Of a stretch of DNA of 64,000 nt, positions 53,415 through 64,000 are shown one piece after another. A program made the position numbers and the translations under genes. Source of the DNA: Burkholderia sp. WP9 (lineage in GTDB: Bacteria > Pseudomonadota > Gammaproteobacteria > Burkholderiales > Burkholderiaceae); NCBI RefSeq assembly GCF_900104795.1, contig NZ_FNTG01000001.1:2914001-2978000 (forward strand). The letters are read 5' to 3'. The notes under the pieces were generated by a model. That model saw only the letters and a program-made list of their open reading frames with translations. It did not search any database and was not told where the DNA came from. Every line of letters starts with the position of its first letter. The first letter of the stretch is position 1.

Positions 53415-55829
53415 TCACGCCTTCAAATACTGCTCCCGAGCCCCAAGCCACCTGGCCAGATGCTGCATCACCACCTCGGGATACTTCTCCAGCAACTCAG
53501 CCGCCGCCTCCCGCGCAGGCTCAATGAGCCACTGATCATTCTCAAGATCCGCAAACCGGAGCATCGCCGCACCCGACTGCCGCGCCCCCAAAAACTCCCC
53601 CGGTCCGCGAATCTCCAGATCCCGTCTGGCGATCTCAAACCCATCGGTCGTCTCGCGCATAGTCTGAAGCCGCGCGCGCGCAGTCATCGACAAAGGCCCC
53701 GTATAAAGCAGCACACAAACCGAAGCCGCACTCCCACGCCCCACCCGCCCACGCAACTGATGCAACTGCGCAAGCCCAAACCGCTCGGCATGCTCGATCA
53801 CCATCAACGACGCATTCGGCACATCCACGCCCACTTCGATCACCGTCGTGGCCACCAGCAACTGCACCTCGTTGCGAGTAAACGCATCCATCACCGCCGC
53901 TTTCTCAGCCGGCGCAAGTCGCCCGTGCACAAGGCCAACCTTCAGCTCGGGCAACGCGGCCACCAGCGTTTCATAAGTCTCGACCGCGGTCTGCAACTGC
54001 AAGGTCTCGCTTTCCTCGATCAGCGGACACACCCAATACACCTGACGCCCCGTCAACGCAGCCTCGCGCACGCGCCCGATCACCTCCTCGCGCCGCGCGT
54101 CGGACACGAGCTTGGTCAGGATCGGCGTGCGCCCGGGCGGTAATTCGTCGATGGTCGACACGTCGAGGTCGGCGTAATACGTCATGGCGAGCGTGCGCGG
54201 AATCGGCGTCGCCGACATCATCAGTTGATGCGGCTGGAAGTCACGCGCGCCGTCGGCGGCGTTCTGCGCCTTGGCGCGCAACGCAAGCCGCTGCGCCACG
54301 CCGAAACGGTGCTGTTCGTCGACGATCACGAGCCCAAGCCGCGCGAATTCGACCGCGTCCTGAATGATCGCGTGCGTGCCGATCACGAGTTGCGCCGTGC
54401 CGAGCGCGGCGGCTTCGATCGCGGCGCGCTTTTCTTTGGTCTTCAGACTGCCGGCCAGCCACGCGACGCTCACGCCAAGCGGCTCCAGCCAGCCTCGCAA
54501 TTTGCGCGCATGCTGTTCGGCAAGAATTTCGGTCGGCGCCATGAGCGCGGCCTGATAGCCGGCGTCGATGGCCTGCGCCGCGGCCAGCGCGGCGACGATT
54601 GTCTTGCCGCTGCCGACGTCGCCCTGCAATAGCCGCTGCATCGGATGCGGCTGAGTCAGGTCGAGCGCGATCTCGCCGCCCACACGCTCCTGCGCCGCCG
54701 TCAGCGAAAACGGCAACGCCTTCAGCAAGCGCGCGACCAGCGCGGATTCGTCACCCAGCTTGCGACGCGGCATGGCCGGCGCCGCGCGCGTGCGGCGCTC
54801 TTCGTGTGCGCGCTTGAGCGACATCTGCTGCGCGAGCAGTTCTTCGAACTTGATACGCACCCAGGCCGGATGCGTGCCATCGATCAACGCCGTCTCATCG
54901 GACTGCACACCCGGATGATGCAGCGTGCGCACGGCCTCCATCAGCGACGGCACGCCGAGCGGCTGCAACCACGTACGCGCAACGGCCTCAGGCAACAACT
55001 CCGGCAATGACGTACGCGAAAGCGCGTTATCGATCGATTTGCGCAGATAGGCCTGCGTCACGCCCGCCGTGCTCGGATACACCGGCGTCAGCGCCTGCGG
55101 CAGCGGCGTGTCTTCGTCGACCACGCGCACCGCCGGATGCACCATCTCCATGCCGAAGAAACCGCCGCGCACGTCGCCGCGCACCCGCAGCCGCGCGCCG
55201 ATCGCCATCTGCTTGACCTGCGAACCGTAGAAGTTCAGGAAGCGCAGCACGAGTTCGTCGCCGGCGTCGTCATGCAGCTTCACCAGCAACTGACGGCGCG
55301 GACGATAGGCAATCTCGTTGTCGAAGACCACACCTTCGGTCTGCGCAATGCCGCCCGGCAGCAGATGCCCGATCGGCGTCAGCGAGGTCTCGTCCTCGTA
55401 ACGCATGGGCAGATGCAGCACCAGGTCGATGTCGCGCGTGAGGCCGAGCTTGGCAAGCTTGTCGGCGGTTTTTTCGGCGGGCTTGGCGGAGGACTTGGTG
55501 GAAGATTTCGCAGCGGCCTTGGGTCCGGACTTGCCAGCAGGTTTGTCGCCGAATATGCCGGTGGGCAGCTCGGCAAGGCTGTCGGCGTGCGCGCCGCCAG
55601 ATGTGTCAGCGAGCTTGCCTACGCGTTGCCCGCCAATTTCGTCAATGATCTTGCGATCCGATTCATCGCGTTGCCGCGCGGCTTTTTCAGCGCTCAACTC
55701 GACATCCGCGCCAACACCCTGGCCCGCGTCGCTCCCCGCCGCCACCGCCTTGCCCCGCGAGACGCGGCGCCTGGGTTCGGCGCTCACTTCATCGGCAACG
55801 GAGGGCAATCGGCGGTCGGACAAAGGCAT
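53415..55829 (-). CDS. recG: ATP-dependent DNA helicase RecG
   Basis: Branch-migration helicase that remodels stalled forks and Holliday junctions. The wedge domain begins [24 protein letters not shown] near residue 122. Helicase motifs are [21 protein letters not shown] (Walker A), [23 protein letters not shown] (DExH), [63 protein letters not shown]. The C-terminus is normal. With start 55829 the protein is 804 residues, about 100 more than E. coli RecG. The extra N-terminus is low-complexity ([23 protein letters not shown]) and replaces the usual N-terminal helices. The exact start is uncertain; ATG at 55877 is an alternative. queA is divergent. Confidence 0.93.
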   Translation of the reverse strand: MPLSDRRLPSVADEVSAEPRRRVSRGKAVAAGSDAGQGVGADVELSAEKAARQRDESDRKIIDEIGGQRVGKLADTSGGAHADSLAELPTGIFGDKPAGKSGPKAAAKSSTKSSAKPAEKTADKLAKLGLTRDIDLVLHLPMRYEDETSLTPIGHLLPGGIAQTEGVVFDNEIAYRPRRQLLVKLHDDAGDELVLRFLNFYGSQVKQMAIGARLRVRGDVRGGFFGMEMVHPAVRVVDEDTPLPQALTPVYPSTAGVTQAYLRKSIDNALSRTSLPELLPEAVARTWLQPLGVPSLMEAVRTLHHPGVQSDETALIDGTHPAWVRIKFEELLAQQMSLKRAHEERRTRAAPAMPRRKLGDESALVARLLKALPFSLTAAQERVGGEIALDLTQPHPMQRLLQGDVGSGKTIVAALAAAQAIDAGYQAALMAPTEILAEQHARKLRGWLEPLGVSVAWLAGSLKTKEKRAAIEAAALGTAQLVIGTHAIIQDAVEFARLGLVIVDEQHRFGVAQRLALRAKAQNAADGARDFQPHQLMMSATPIPRTLAMTYYADLDVSTIDELPPGRTPILTKLVSDARREEVIGRVREAALTGRQVYWVCPLIEESETLQLQTAVETYETLVAALPELKVGLVHGRLAPAEKAAVMDAFTRNEVQLLVATTVIEVGVDVPNASLMVIEHAERFGLAQLHQLRGRVGRGSAASVCVLLYTGPLSMTARARLQTMRETTDGFEIARRDLEIRGPGEFLGARQSGAAMLRFADLENDQWLIEPAREAAAELLEKYPEVVMQHLARWLGAREQYLKA

Positions 55830-55977
55830 GGGCTGCTTCGCAAGTACAATATCGGCTGTCAAAGGGTTCGCCGCCATACGGCGCGCGCTCTCGCGGGCCG
55901 CTCCGGCGTCCCGCAATCATAGCCGCCCGGCTCCGGCTTCGGCTCAATTCAGTCTCAATTCGCTTCCAGTCGTTCGC

Positions 55978-57036
55978 ATGTTGACGCTTTCCGATTTCGA
56001 TTTCGATCTGCCCCCCGAGTTGATCGCCCAAGTCGCGCTGCCCGAGCGCAGCGCCAGCCGTCTGCTCGAGGTGAACAATCCGGCCGACGCCACCGGCGCG
56101 GCGCGCCTGATCGACCGCCGCTTTGCCGAGTTGCCCGAGTGCATCGCGCCCGGCGATTTGCTTGTCTTTAACGATACCAAAGTCCTGAAGGCGCGGTTCC
56201 TCGGCCAGAAGGCCAGTGGCGGCAAGATCGAAGTGCTGGTGGAGCGCCTCACCGGCGAGCGCACAGCGCTCGCGCAGATTCGCGCGAGCAAGAGCCCGCA
56301 GCCCGGCACCACGATCCGGCTGGCGGATGCCTTCGACGTCACGATCGGCGAACGCGTCGAGCCGTTCTACACGCTGCATTTTCCGGACGACTGCCTGACG
56401 CTGATCGAACAGTTCGGCCGTCTGCCGCTGCCGCCGTACATCGAGCACGATCCCGACTCGACCGACGAAACCCGCTACCAGACAGTGTTCGCGCAAAATC
56501 CCGGCGCGGTCGCCGCGCCCACAGCGGGCCTGCATTTCGACGAGGCGCTGCTCGCACGCCTCGACGAAAAAGGCGTGCAGCGCGCGACGCTGACGCTGCA
56601 CGTCGGCGCGGGCACGTTCCAGCCGGTGCGGGTGGAAAACCTCGCCGAGCACAAGATGCACAGCGAGTGGTATCACCTGCCGCAAGCGCTCGCCGACCAG
56701 ATCGCGGCGACGCGCGCACGCGGCAACCGCGTGATCGCGGTGGGCACGACCTCGATGCGCGCGCTCGAAGCCGCCGCGCGCGACGCCGAAGCCGCGGGCC
56801 GGCCGCTCGCCGCCGCCAGCACGGAAACCGACATCTTCATCACGCCGGGCTATAAATTCCGCGTGGTTGACCGGCTAGTGACCAATTTCCACTTGCCCAA
56901 GTCGACGCTGCTGATGCTGGTGTCGGCTTTCGCGGGCGTTGAAACCATTCGCGAGGCTTACCGCCATGCGATCGAGCAGCGTTACCGCTTCTTCAGCTAT
57001 GGCGACGCGATGCTGCTCACCCGGCGCGACGTTTGA
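55978..57036 (+). CDS. queA: S-adenosylmethionine:tRNA ribosyltransferase-isomerase QueA
   Basis: Transfers and isomerises the ribose of SAM onto preQ1-tRNA to give epoxyqueuosine. [32 protein letters not shown] opens the protein. [83 protein letters not shown] and [37 protein letters not shown] are the QueA blocks. Length 352 residues. tgt, the preceding step in queuosine formation, follows after 109 bases. Confidence 0.97.
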   Translation: MLTLSDFDFDLPPELIAQVALPERSASRLLEVNNPADATGAARLIDRRFAELPECIAPGDLLVFNDTKVLKARFLGQKASGGKIEVLVERLTGERTALAQIRASKSPQPGTTIRLADAFDVTIGERVEPFYTLHFPDDCLTLIEQFGRLPLPPYIEHDPDSTDETRYQTVFAQNPGAVAAPTAGLHFDEALLARLDEKGVQRATLTLHVGAGTFQPVRVENLAEHKMHSEWYHLPQALADQIAATRARGNRVIAVGTTSMRALEAAARDAEAAGRPLAAASTETDIFITPGYKFRVVDRLVTNFHLPKSTLLMLVSAFAGVETIREAYRHAIEQRYRFFSYGDAMLLTRRDV

Positions 57037-57130
57037 GCCCAAGACCAGCCGTTTAAAATTCGCAGTTCCAGGAGCCGCCGAGAACCCTTCCGGCGGCATT
57101 CATTATTTGCGCCGGACTGTTTTCCGGTAG

Positions 57131-58360
<1,230 letters not shown>

Positions 58361-58570
58361 CGGCGCGGGGACCGCGGATTCAGCGGAAGAATCCGTCGGC
58401 CTCGCCGGGAAAACCTTACAATCGACTTTCGCGAACGGCGCTAAAAACGGCAAACCAGCCTTTAAACGGTTGATCCCAAAGCCGATTCGCCGCGCCGACG
58501 CGCGTCAGGCCGGTGGTAGAATAACCGGCTGATTTTTTTGATCGTTTTGACTTATAACGGAGAGACCAAC

Positions 58571-58900
58571 GTGTCGTTCATTTCCAATGCCTTCGCCCAA
58601 GGCACCGCAGCAGGTGGCGTTGAGTCGAACCTGATGAGCTTCCTGCCGCTGATCCTGATGTTCGGCGTGCTGTACTTCATCATGATTCGCCCGCAAATGA
58701 AGCGCCAGAAGGAACATCGCAACATGCTCGCCGCCATGGCCAAGGGCGATGAAGTGGTGACGAATGGCGGCATCGTCGGCAAGGTGACCAAGGTGGGTGA
58801 AGCTTACGTCGGCGTCGAGATCTCGGAAGGCACGGAAATCACCGTGCAAAAAGCGTCGGTCACGACGATTCTCCCGAAGGGCACGATCAAGTCGCTGTAA
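58571..58900 (+). CDS. yajC: Sec translocon accessory subunit YajC
   Basis: Small inner-membrane partner of SecDF in the holotranslocon, 109 residues. One membrane helix spans about residues 22-38 (MSFLPLILMFGVLYFIM), followed by the conserved IRPQMKRQKEHRNMLAAMAKGDEVVTNGGIVGKVTKV. The GTG start at 58571 follows GGAGA by about 6 bases; 11 upstream in-frame codons are ignored. It precedes secD by 118 bases. Confidence 0.95.
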   Translation: MSFISNAFAQGTAAGGVESNLMSFLPLILMFGVLYFIMIRPQMKRQKEHRNMLAAMAKGDEVVTNGGIVGKVTKVGEAYVGVEISEGTEITVQKASVTTILPKGTIKSL

Positions 58901-59018
58901 GGCCTGCTCTCTCGCGTCCGGCGCGGCCTCGCCCGCGATTCATGCAATCCAGCGCTGAATCGCCCGCGCTCATCGCCGGACGCATCGCTTCCAAGCCAAC
59001 CTTCCCGTTGGACCACTC

Positions 59019-61091
59019 ATGAATCGTTACCCCCTCTGGAAATACGCCGTGATGCTGGTGGCTCTGGTCATCGGCCTCGTGTACACGCTGCCCAACCTGT
59101 TCGGCGAAGCGCCGGCGGTGCAGGTGTCGAGCGGCAAGGCAACGGTCAAGCTCGACTCGACCACGCTGTCGGCTGTCGAAGCCGCGCTCGCCGCGAATCA
59201 GATCAAGCCGGACGACGTCACGTTCGACAACGCGTCGACCAACGCGAACATCCGCGTGCGTCTGCCGGACACCGACACGCAACTGCGCGTGAAGGACCTG
59301 CTGCAGAAGTCGCTGAACAGCGACCCGACCGACCCGCAGTTCATCGTGGCGCTGAATCTGCAAAGCGCGTCGCCGCGCTGGCTGACCGCCCTGCACGCGC
59401 TGCCGATGTACCTCGGTCTCGATCTGCGCGGCGGCGTCCACTTCCTGCTGCAGGTCGACATGGCCGGCGCGCTCAACAAGAAGCTCGACTCGGACGCTTC
59501 GGACGCGCGCACGCTGCTGCGTGACAACAATATCCGCGACGGCGGCGTGAACCGCGTCAACCAGACGGTGGTGATCAATTTCGCCGACCAGGCGACCGCA
59601 GACAACGCATCGAAGCAACTGAGCCGCAGCATCAGCGAACTCCAGTGGGCCTCGCAAGCGAGCCCGGACGGCAGCGTGCAACTCGTCGGCACGTTCACGC
59701 CGACGGTGCAGAAAGCCGTGCAGGACGCCGCGCTCAAGCAGAACATCACCACGCTGCATAACCGCGTGAACGAACTCGGCGTGGCCGAGCCGGTGATCCA
59801 GCAGCAAGGCTCCGACCGCATCGTGGTCGAACTGCCGGGCGTGCAGGACACGGCGAAGGCGAAGGACATCATCGGCCGTACGGCAACGCTCGAAGCGCGC
59901 CTCGCCGATCCGGTCAACACGCATCCGAATCCGTCCGATCCGGTGCCGCCGGGCGACGAGCTGTTCACGCAAGGCAACCAGACGCCGGTGCTGCTGAAGA
60001 AGCAGATCATCTTCACGGGCGACCGGATTATCGACGCGTCAGCGGGCTTCGACGAACACCAGCGCCCCTCGGTCAATATCCGCCTGGATTCGGCCGGTGG
60101 CCGCGCGGTGCGCAGCGTGTCGCGCGACAACATCGGCAAGCCGATGGCCATGGTGCTGTTCGAAAAGGGCAAGGGCGAAGTGCTGACGGTGGCGACCATC
60201 CAGTCGGAACTGGGCGACCGCTTCCAGATCACCGGCCAGGCCACGCCGCAAGGCGCCGCCGACCTCGCGCTGCTGCTGCGCGCCGGTTCGCTGGCCGCGC
60301 CGATGGACATCATCGAAGAACGCACGATCGGCCCGAGCCTCGGCGCGGACAACATCAAGAAGGGCTTCCACTCGGTGGTGTGGGGCTTCGCGGCGATCGC
60401 CGTCTTCATGATCGCGTACTACATGCTGTTCGGCGTGATCTCCATGATCGGCCTGTCGGTCAACCTGCTGCTGCTGATCGCCGTGCTGTCCATGCTGCAG
60501 GCCACGCTCACATTGCCGGGTATCGCCGCTATCGCGCTCGCGCTCGGTATGGCGATCGACGCGAACGTGCTGATCAACGAACGGGTGCGTGAAGAACTGC
60601 GCAACGGCGCGCCGCCGCAACTGGCGATCCAGAACGGCTACGCGCACGCCTGGGCAACGATTCTCGACTCGAACGTCACCACGCTGATTGCCGGTATCGC
60701 GCTGCTCGCGTTCGGCTCGGGCCCGGTGCGCGGGTTTGCGATCGTGCACTGTATCGGCATTCTCACGTCGATGTTCTCGGCCGTGTTCTTCTCGCGCGGC
60801 ATCGTCAACCTCTGGTACGGCGGCAAGAAGAAGCTGAAGTCGCTGGCCATCGGTCAGGTGTGGCGTCCGGATACGGCGCCCGCGGGCTCGGCGGCTTACC
60901 TCGGTAGCGAAGACGCCGCGACCGACACGGCGCAAGCCGTCGCCGCGGTCGCCGCCAAGCCGTCGAAGGCGAGAGCTGCGGTCGCGCAGGCTCGCGCCGG
61001 CAAGCCGACCGTACGCCGCCGCAACGCGCCGGGTTCGTCGACTACGTCGAATACGTCGAATACGCCGCAGAAACCGGGTTCATCCCGCTGA
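59019..61091 (+). CDS. secD: Protein translocase subunit SecD
   Basis: RND-type subunit using the proton gradient to pull exported proteins through the Sec channel. The first helix is YAVMLVALVIGLVYTLPNLFGEAP, then the large periplasmic domain containing LGLDLRGGVHFLLQVD and RVNELGVAEPVIQQQGSDRIVVELPGVQD. The C-terminal helices include GMAIDANVLINERVREELRNG and SNVTTLIAGIALLAFGSGPVRGFAIVHCIGILTSMFSAVFFSRGIV. At 690 residues it has about 70 extra Ala/Ser/Thr- and basic-rich residues after the last helix, probably cytoplasmic and disordered. secF follows by 18 bases. Confidence 0.97.
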   Translation: MNRYPLWKYAVMLVALVIGLVYTLPNLFGEAPAVQVSSGKATVKLDSTTLSAVEAALAANQIKPDDVTFDNASTNANIRVRLPDTDTQLRVKDLLQKSLNSDPTDPQFIVALNLQSASPRWLTALHALPMYLGLDLRGGVHFLLQVDMAGALNKKLDSDASDARTLLRDNNIRDGGVNRVNQTVVINFADQATADNASKQLSRSISELQWASQASPDGSVQLVGTFTPTVQKAVQDAALKQNITTLHNRVNELGVAEPVIQQQGSDRIVVELPGVQDTAKAKDIIGRTATLEARLADPVNTHPNPSDPVPPGDELFTQGNQTPVLLKKQIIFTGDRIIDASAGFDEHQRPSVNIRLDSAGGRAVRSVSRDNIGKPMAMVLFEKGKGEVLTVATIQSELGDRFQITGQATPQGAADLALLLRAGSLAAPMDIIEERTIGPSLGADNIKKGFHSVVWGFAAIAVFMIAYYMLFGVISMIGLSVNLLLLIAVLSMLQATLTLPGIAAIALALGMAIDANVLINERVREELRNGAPPQLAIQNGYAHAWATILDSNVTTLIAGIALLAFGSGPVRGFAIVHCIGILTSMFSAVFFSRGIVNLWYGGKKKLKSLAIGQVWRPDTAPAGSAAYLGSEDAATDTAQAVAAVAAKPSKARAAVAQARAGKPTVRRRNAPGSSTTSNTSNTPQKPGSSR

Positions 61092-61109
61092 GTCCCGGAG
61101 AACAAGACC

Positions 61110-62060
61110 ATGGAATTTTTCCGATTTCGCAAAGACATTCCGTTCATGCAGCGTGCGTTGATCTTCAACGCGATCTCGCTGCTGACGTTCCTTGCTGCTG
61201 TGTTCTTCCTGCTGCATCGCGGGCTGCATCTGTCGGTGGAGTTCACCGGCGGTACGGTGATCGAAGTGCAGTATCCGGGCGCCGCGCCGCTCGAACCGGT
61301 GCGCGGCACGCTAGGCAAGCTCGGTTATGCCGACGCTCAGGTGCAGAACTTCGGCACCTCGCGCGACGTGCTGATCCGTCTGCCGCTCAAGCAGGGCTAT
61401 ACGTCCGCGCAACAGAGCGATCAGGTGATGACCGCACTGAAGGCCGAAACGCCGCAGGTGCAACTGCAGCGTGTCGAGTTCGTCGGCCCGCAGGTCGGCA
61501 AGGAACTCGCCACCGACGGCCTGCTCGCGCTGGCCTGCGTGGTGGTCGGCATCGTGATCTACCTGTCGTTCCGCTTCGAATGGAAGTACGCGGTGGCCGG
61601 CGTGATCGCGAACTTGCACGACGTGGTGATCATTCTCGGCTTCTTCGCGTTCTTCCAGTGGGAGTTCTCACTCTCCGTGCTGGCTGCGGTGCTCGCGGTG
61701 CTCGGTTACTCGGTGAACGAATCGGTTGTTATCTTCGACCGGATTCGTGAGACCTTCCGCCGCGAACGCAAGCTGAGCGTGATCGAAGTGATCAACCACG
61801 CGATCACGAGCACGATGTCGCGGACCATCATCACCCACGGCTGTACGCAGATGATGGTGCTCTCGATGTTCCTGTTCGGCGGCCCGACGCTGCACTACTT
61901 CGCTCTCGCGCTGACGGTCGGTATTCTGTTCGGTATCTACTCGTCGGTGTTCGTCGCCGCCGCGCTCGCCATGTGGTTTGGCGTGAAGCGCGAAGATCTG
62001 ATCAAGGACAAGAAGGAACGCAGCGACGCGGACGATCCGAACGCGGGCGCGCAAGTCTGA
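61110..62060 (+). CDS. secF: Protein translocase subunit SecF
   Basis: Partner of SecD, 316 residues with six membrane helices. ALIFNAISLLTFLAAVFFLLHRGLHLSVEFTGGTVIEVQYPG is the first helix and SecF signature. VGPQVGKELATDGLLALACVVVGIVIYLSFRFEWKYAVAGVIANLHDVVIILGFFAFF and AVLGYSVNESVVIFDRIRETFRRERK carry the conserved charged residues of the RND core. SRTIITHGCTQMMVLSMFLFGGPTLHYFALALTVGI completes the domain. It is the last gene of the queA-tgt-yajC-secDF run; the terminator at 62087 follows. Confidence 0.97.
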   Translation: MEFFRFRKDIPFMQRALIFNAISLLTFLAAVFFLLHRGLHLSVEFTGGTVIEVQYPGAAPLEPVRGTLGKLGYADAQVQNFGTSRDVLIRLPLKQGYTSAQQSDQVMTALKAETPQVQLQRVEFVGPQVGKELATDGLLALACVVVGIVIYLSFRFEWKYAVAGVIANLHDVVIILGFFAFFQWEFSLSVLAAVLAVLGYSVNESVVIFDRIRETFRRERKLSVIEVINHAITSTMSRTIITHGCTQMMVLSMFLFGGPTLHYFALALTVGILFGIYSSVFVAAALAMWFGVKREDLIKDKKERSDADDPNAGAQV

Positions 62061-62086
62061 TCCTGTTTTAGGTCAGACCTCGGAAT

Positions 62087-62121
62087 GCAAAAGGCCGGTT
62101 CATGATGAACCGGCCTTTTGC
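62087..62121. terminator. Intrinsic terminator between secF and the MFS gene
   Basis: A 16-bp perfect stem (GCAAAAGGCCGGTTCA with its reverse complement) encloses a 3-base loop. The T residues lie in the stem's 3' side. It is positioned to stop secDF transcripts and, from the other side, the convergent transporter gene. Confidence 0.78.
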
Positions 62122-62203
62122 GTTTACCGCCGCCCTGCCTTACCGTCGCCCTGCTTCACCACCGCGCCGCGCCCATCCGCTGCGGCAACGGCAAGCATAC
62201 GCC

Positions 62204-63481
62204 TCAGCGGAACCCGAGCTTGCGCCGCGCCGCCATCAGCGCGACGAGGCTCACCACCGCGGCGAAAATCAGGTAGTAACTCGGCGCGGTCTTCGAACCC
62301 GTCGCGCTGATCAGCCACGCAATGATGAACGGCCCGAAGCCGCCGAAAATCGTCACGGCAATGTTATAAGCCAGCGACATGCCGGTCGTACGCGTTTGCA
62401 CCGGAAACATCTCCGAGAGCAGACCCGGCAGCGCCGCGAAATAACCCGTCATCAGAAATCCGAACACGATCTGCATGGCGATCAAGGTGCCGAAAGTCGG
62501 ATGCGCGACCAGGTACGCGAAGGCCGGGTTGATCAGCACGAGCAGCAGCAACGCCGAGATCAGCATGATCGTGGTGCGCCCGTGCCGGTCGGACAAATGG
62601 CCGACCAGCGGCGAGAACACCATCTGGATCACGCCGGTCAGTGCGATCGCCGCGAACGCGACTGAAGGCGCCAGTCCCAATTGCTTCACGCCGAAGGTTG
62701 GCATGAACAGCACCAGATACGTCGATACCGTGCCGAGCACCACCACGCCGATCGCGATCAGAAGGCGCAATTTCTGGCTGGTGAAGGTATCGCGCAGCGG
62801 CGTCGTGGTCGTTTCGGCGGCGAGGAATTCGGGCGTCTCATCGAGCCTGGTGCGGATGTACCAGGCGACCGGCCCGATCAGGAGGCCAAAGAAGAACGGC
62901 ACACGCCAACCCCACGAGGCCATCTGCTCAGGCGAAAGCTTGCCGGTGAGCAGTACACCGAAGCCGGCGGCAAGCAGCGTGGTGAGCCCCTGACTCGCCA
63001 CCTGCCAGCTCGCGAAAAAGCCGCGCCGCCCCGGCACGTGTTCCGCGAGAAAGGCGGTGGCGCTGCCGAACTCGCCGCCGGCCGAAAAGCCTTGCATCAG
63101 ACGGGCCAATACAAGAATCACCGGTGCGGCGAGGCCGATGCTCTGATAGGTCGGCAGGACCGCGATGATTAACGTGCCGGCCATCATCAGCAGGATCGAG
63201 AGTGTGAGCGCCGCCTTGCGGCCGGCGCGGTCGGCGTAGGCGCCGATCACGATCGCGCCGAGCGGCCGCATGAAGAACGACACGCCGAAGGTGCCGAGGG
63301 TGAGGAGGAGCGACACCGTGTCGTTACCGGCCGGAAAAAACAGCTTCGCGATGACCACCGCGAAAAATCCGTACACCACCAGATCGAACCATTCCAGCGC
63401 GTTGCCGATCGAGGCCGCGACCACCGCGCGCCACGAACTTTGCCGGCTCTCCGTGAGGCTTGCTGCTGTCGTTGCGTTCAT
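62204..63481 (-). CDS. MFS transporter, metabolite:H+ symporter (MHS) family
   Basis: Twelve-helix inner-membrane transporter of 425 residues. VVAASIGNALEWFDLVVYGFFAVVIAKLFFP is the MHS-family opening. MRPLGAIVIGAYADRAGRKAALTLSILLM is the loop 2-3 motif (GxxaDrxGRk). RLMQGFSAGGEFGSATAFLAEHVPGRRGFFASWQVASQG is the third signature. Related members carry citrate, alpha-ketoglutarate, shikimate or proline/betaine; the substrate here is not readable. ATG 63481 is used because GGAG lies 7 bases upstream and the longer frame runs through the yceI terminator. No neighbouring catabolic genes help. Confidence 0.92.
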   Translation of the reverse strand: MNATTAASLTESRQSSWRAVVAASIGNALEWFDLVVYGFFAVVIAKLFFPAGNDTVSLLLTLGTFGVSFFMRPLGAIVIGAYADRAGRKAALTLSILLMMAGTLIIAVLPTYQSIGLAAPVILVLARLMQGFSAGGEFGSATAFLAEHVPGRRGFFASWQVASQGLTTLLAAGFGVLLTGKLSPEQMASWGWRVPFFFGLLIGPVAWYIRTRLDETPEFLAAETTTTPLRDTFTSQKLRLLIAIGVVVLGTVSTYLVLFMPTFGVKQLGLAPSVAFAAIALTGVIQMVFSPLVGHLSDRHGRTTIMLISALLLLVLINPAFAYLVAHPTFGTLIAMQIVFGFLMTGYFAALPGLLSEMFPVQTRTTGMSLAYNIAVTIFGGFGPFIIAWLISATGSKTAPSYYLIFAAVVSLVALMAARRKLGFR

Positions 63482-63660
63482 GCAGATCTCCAATTCGCGC
63501 GGAATATTATTCATGTGGGCGTGACGCCCTGAATGCCCGACTGGATGCGCGCACAACCAGTGCGGTGCCTGCGCTCTATGTACCCGAAAAATTAATACGG
63601 CGCGAGTGCGAAATTGCGCTATGCCGCTGCATAAGGCTTTCGGCGTCTCAGGCGGCCAAT

Positions 63661-63702
63661 AAAAAACCGCTTCGTCGCCAAAGCGAACGAAGCGGTTTTT
63701 TT
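63661..63702. terminator. Bidirectional intrinsic terminator (yceI side)
   Basis: AAAACCGCTTCGT / ACGAAGCGGTTTT form a 13-bp stem with an 11-base loop, flanked by A- and T-runs. It sits between the yceI-family stop and the transporter gene, both on the minus strand, so its main role is to end yceI transcripts. Confidence 0.92.
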
Positions 63703-63759
63703 GTTGCGACGCAACGGTCGTGCGATTCAATACCCGCACGCGGCAGACGGGTTAAGCAT

Positions 63760-64000
63760 TTATTGCTTGATGCCTTCGGCCTGAATATGCAGCTTGGTAT
63801 CCATATTGAAGCCGTATTTGGCGCCGAAATCCATGCCGTAGTCAGCGCGGTTGAAATGGGCGCTCGCTTCCACCCCGCACACCTCGCGCTTGAGCACCGG
63901 ATGCGGCATGCACTTGAACGACTCGATCTTCAGATTCAGCGGCTTGGTGACACCGTGCATCGTCAGATTGCCGATCACTTCGACCGGCTTGTCGCCGTCG
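63760..64000 (-). CDS. YceI-family lipocalin-like periplasmic protein, 5' part beyond window
   Basis: C-terminal 79 residues of a YceI-family protein, a periplasmic beta-barrel that binds polyisoprenoid-like lipids. [27 protein letters not shown] and [37 protein letters not shown] are family-typical (the [10 protein letters not shown] and FGMxYG-type motifs). Two cysteines (FKC, REVC) could form a disulfide, as seen in proteobacterial members. The frame is open to the right edge, so start and signal peptide are outside the window. Confidence 0.88.
   Translation of the reverse strand, partial: DGDKPVEVIGNLTMHGVTKPLNLKIESFKCMPHPVLKREVCGVEASAHFNRADYGMDFGAKYGFNMDTKLHIQAEGIKQ

Noticed and set aside
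52645..53527. Short open frames in the oxyR-recG interval as genes
   Set aside because: They lie inside the inverted repeat arms and resemble each other only because the DNA is duplicated; no ribosome sites.

Overview
The window is a GC-rich chromosomal segment of a betaproteobacterium, almost certainly Burkholderiales and most like Paraburkholderia. The evidence is the gene order (hda-HAD-pcnB-folK-dgk-panB; grpE-trx-dnaK-dnaJ; hrcA/nadK-recN; recG-oxyR-katA-dps-ubiA; queA-tgt-yajC-secD-secF), the protein sequences as I know those families, and a palindromic intergenic repeat I associate with that genus. Genus assignment is from memory, not a search. Nearly everything is core housekeeping. 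There is no rRNA, tRNA, CRISPR array, prophage or IS element that I can recognise. Mobile or accessory content is limited to a small HigBA-type toxin-antitoxin pair and one large inverted intergenic repeat.

Layout. 0-4 kb: end of a ClC chloride channel with CBS domains, an orphan small membrane ORF, an MscS channel, and a DedA protein. 4-9.5 kb: mutL-miaA (repair and tRNA modification), purM, and a PerM/AI-2E permease divergent from it. 9.5-14.7 kb: hda, a HAD phosphatase, pcnB, folK, a deoxynucleoside kinase and panB, packed head to tail with short overlaps. 14.9-25.9 kb: fused pabB-pabC, then the heat-shock region dnaJ, dnaK, a thioredoxin-like gene, grpE, an Hsp15-like S4 protein, hemH and hrcA, all on the minus strand, with nadK divergent. 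Sigma-32-type promoters can be read directly upstream of grpE and of dnaK. 25.9-37.4 kb: recN, glnE, a giant YhdP/AsmA-like protein, a Nit-type amidase and tldD.

37.4-39 kb holds the most interesting locus. The DAHP synthase gene aroG is preceded by a strong promoter, a 22-codon leader ORF with seven consecutive aromatic codons (FYFYFFW), and an intrinsic terminator. The four RNA segments needed for ribosome-mediated attenuation (1:2, 2:3, 3:4) are all readable. It is a textbook phe/tyr/trp-type attenuator controlling the entry step of aromatic amino acid biosynthesis.

39-48.7 kb: higBA-like module, PduO-type cobalamin adenosyltransferase, a D-lactate-dehydrogenase-like flavoprotein, glcD, glcE and glcF (glycolate oxidase), yggS, proC and ubiA. 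48.8-53.4 kb: a peroxide-defence block (dps, katA, oxyR) in which katA is flanked by two tiny well-translated ORFs, followed by an 809-bp gene-free interval holding two roughly 200-bp inverted repeat arms. 53.4-62 kb: recG, queA, tgt, yajC, secD and secF. 62-64 kb: an MHS-type MFS transporter and the 3' part of a yceI-family gene that runs off the window.

Starts were moved from the longest reading frame to an internal ATG/GTG/TTG where a Shine-Dalgarno site, family length or neighbour spacing argued for it; each case is stated.
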